Source of the DNA: an uncultured Gaiellaceae bacterium
Lineage (GTDB): Bacteria; Actinomycetota; Thermoleophilia; Gaiellales; Gaiellaceae
Length of the DNA stretch: 5,124 nucleotides
Assembly: GCA_955652075.1 (NCBI GenBank)
Contig: CATPAS010000065.1
Location: 1-5,124, forward strand
Direction of reading: 5' to 3'
Below, piece by piece: positions 4,409 to 5,124 of the stretch. The translations under genes were made by a program, and so were the position numbers. Numbering within the stretch: the first letter of the stretch is position 1; each line of letters begins with the position of its first letter. Below the pieces are notes generated by a model. It was not told the origin of the DNA. It saw nothing but the letters and a program-made list of their open reading frames with translations, and ran no database searches.

Positions 4409-5124
4409 TCAGCGCACCACCAGTGACCGGTCCGTCATCCCGAGGATGCTGCGCGCGATCACGAGGCGCTGGATCTCACTCGTGCCTTCATAGATCTCTG
4501 TGATCTTCGCGTCGCGGTAGTAGCGCTCCACCGGAAACTCCTTGGTGTAGCCGTACCCACCGAGGATCTGGATCGCCTCCGCGGTCTGCCGCCTCGCCAT
4601 CTCCGAAGCGAACAGCTTTGCCTTCGCTCCCTCCTCAGTGTGCCGTCGGCCCTGTTGCTTCAGCCAGGCTGCGCGATACACGAGCAGACGCGCGGCGTCG
4701 ATCTCCATCGACATGTCCGCGAGCTTGTGCTGGATCGCCTGGAAGTCGCCGATGCGATGCCCGAACGCGCGCCGTTCTGTGGCGTACTCGCGCGCGACGT
4801 CGTAGCCGGCCTGGGCGATGCCGAGCGCCTGCGCGGCAATGCCGATGCGGCCTCCGTCCAGCGTGCCCATCGCGACGCGGAAGCCGCGGTTCTCCTCGTG
4901 GAGCAGCCGGCCGCGGCCGACCCGCGCGCCCTCGATGACGATGTCGGTCGTCACGGAGGAGTTGAGGCCGAGCTTCTCCTCGTCGCGGGTCACGCGCACG
5001 TGCTCCGCGTCGAGGATGAACGCGCTCACGCCCCGAGCCCCGGCTGTCTCGGGATCGGTGCGTGCGAACAAGATGAACGTTCCCGCGTGACTGCCGTTGG
5101 TGATCCATTGCTTCGCGCCGGTGA
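4409..5124 (-). CDS. Acyl-CoA dehydrogenase, C-terminal part (5' end beyond window)
   Basis: This FAD enzyme introduces the alpha-beta double bond into acyl-CoA and passes electrons to ETF. The visible 237 residues run from the window edge to a TGA at 4409-4411; a full enzyme has about 380, so the N-terminal helical domain and part of the beta-domain are missing. The frame starts at the edge with TGAKQWITNGSHAGTF, the standard middle beta-domain motif, then FARTD and KLGLNSS. In the C-terminal helical domain RRAFGHRIGDFQAIQHKLADM carries the FAD/dimer-contact Arg and Gln, and ILGGYGYTKEFPVERYYRDAKI leads to the catalytic segment IYEGTSEIQR. The base Glu is residue 212 (codon 4489-4487), the position used by short-chain/butyryl-type enzymes rather than isovaleryl-CoA dehydrogenase. 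The TTG at 5071 encodes an internal Leu and is not a start. Chain-length specificity is not resolvable. It lies 145 bp upstream of the adenosyltransferase gene on the same strand. Confidence 0.95.
   Translation of the reverse strand, partial: TGAKQWITNGSHAGTFILFARTDPETAGARGVSAFILDAEHVRVTRDEEKLGLNSSVTTDIVIEGARVGRGRLLHEENRGFRVAMGTLDGGRIGIAAQALGIAQAGYDVAREYATERRAFGHRIGDFQAIQHKLADMSMEIDAARLLVYRAAWLKQQGRRHTEEGAKAKLFASEMARRQTAEAIQILGGYGYTKEFPVERYYRDAKITEIYEGTSEIQRLVIARSILGMTDRSLVVR

Noticed and set aside
4300..4503. 67-aa plus-strand frame with an ATG in the intergenic region
   Set aside because: Its ATG is the centre of the 14-bp palindrome, no ribosome binding site precedes it, and it runs antisense into the dehydrogenase catalytic region.

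Overview
This GC-rich window looks like chromosomal DNA from a high-GC actinobacterium. Thermoleophilia-type lineages (Solirubrobacterales or Gaiellales) are my best guess. That rests on the overall style: dense GC-ending codons, a giant Ig-repeat surface protein with an Arg/Lys-rich C-terminal part, and acyl-CoA dehydrogenase next to a PduO-type adenosyltransferase. The window holds no marker gene, so the placement is inference.

Layout: (1) Positions 1-3628 on the + strand hold the 3' part of a very large modular protein, open at the left edge and ending at a TAA. In order it shows the end of one Ig-like module, an OmpL47-type module, six further Ig-like modules (five clearly homologous to each other, the last divergent), an unassigned domain ending in a TKHLSLFGLL motif, an FN3-like module, one PASTA domain, a basic beta-rich segment, and a C-terminal segment that reads like a degenerate response-regulator receiver (REC) domain. 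(2) Positions 3629-3681 are a short convergent intergenic gap with one small hairpin. (3) Positions 3682-4263 on the - strand encode a complete PduO-type ATP:cob(I)alamin adenosyltransferase starting at TTG behind a GGAGGG ribosome binding site. (4) Positions 4264-4408 are a compact intergenic region with two perfect palindromes, a 20-bp alternating purine-pyrimidine run and a weak candidate promoter. (5) Positions 4409-5124 on the - strand hold the C-terminal 237 codons of an acyl-CoA dehydrogenase whose 5' end lies beyond the right edge.

The two minus-strand genes are co-directional and fit one metabolic theme: acyl-CoA oxidation feeding propionyl-/methylmalonyl-CoA, with the adenosyltransferase making the coenzyme B12 that methylmalonyl-CoA mutase needs. 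No mutase gene is visible, so this link is inferred. The surface protein converges on them and is probably unrelated. The most unusual feature is the receiver-like fold at the end of what otherwise looks like an exported Ig/FN3/PASTA protein. It keeps the phospho-acceptor-like Asp and the conserved Thr but lacks the acidic metal-binding pair, and the Lys position is Arg.
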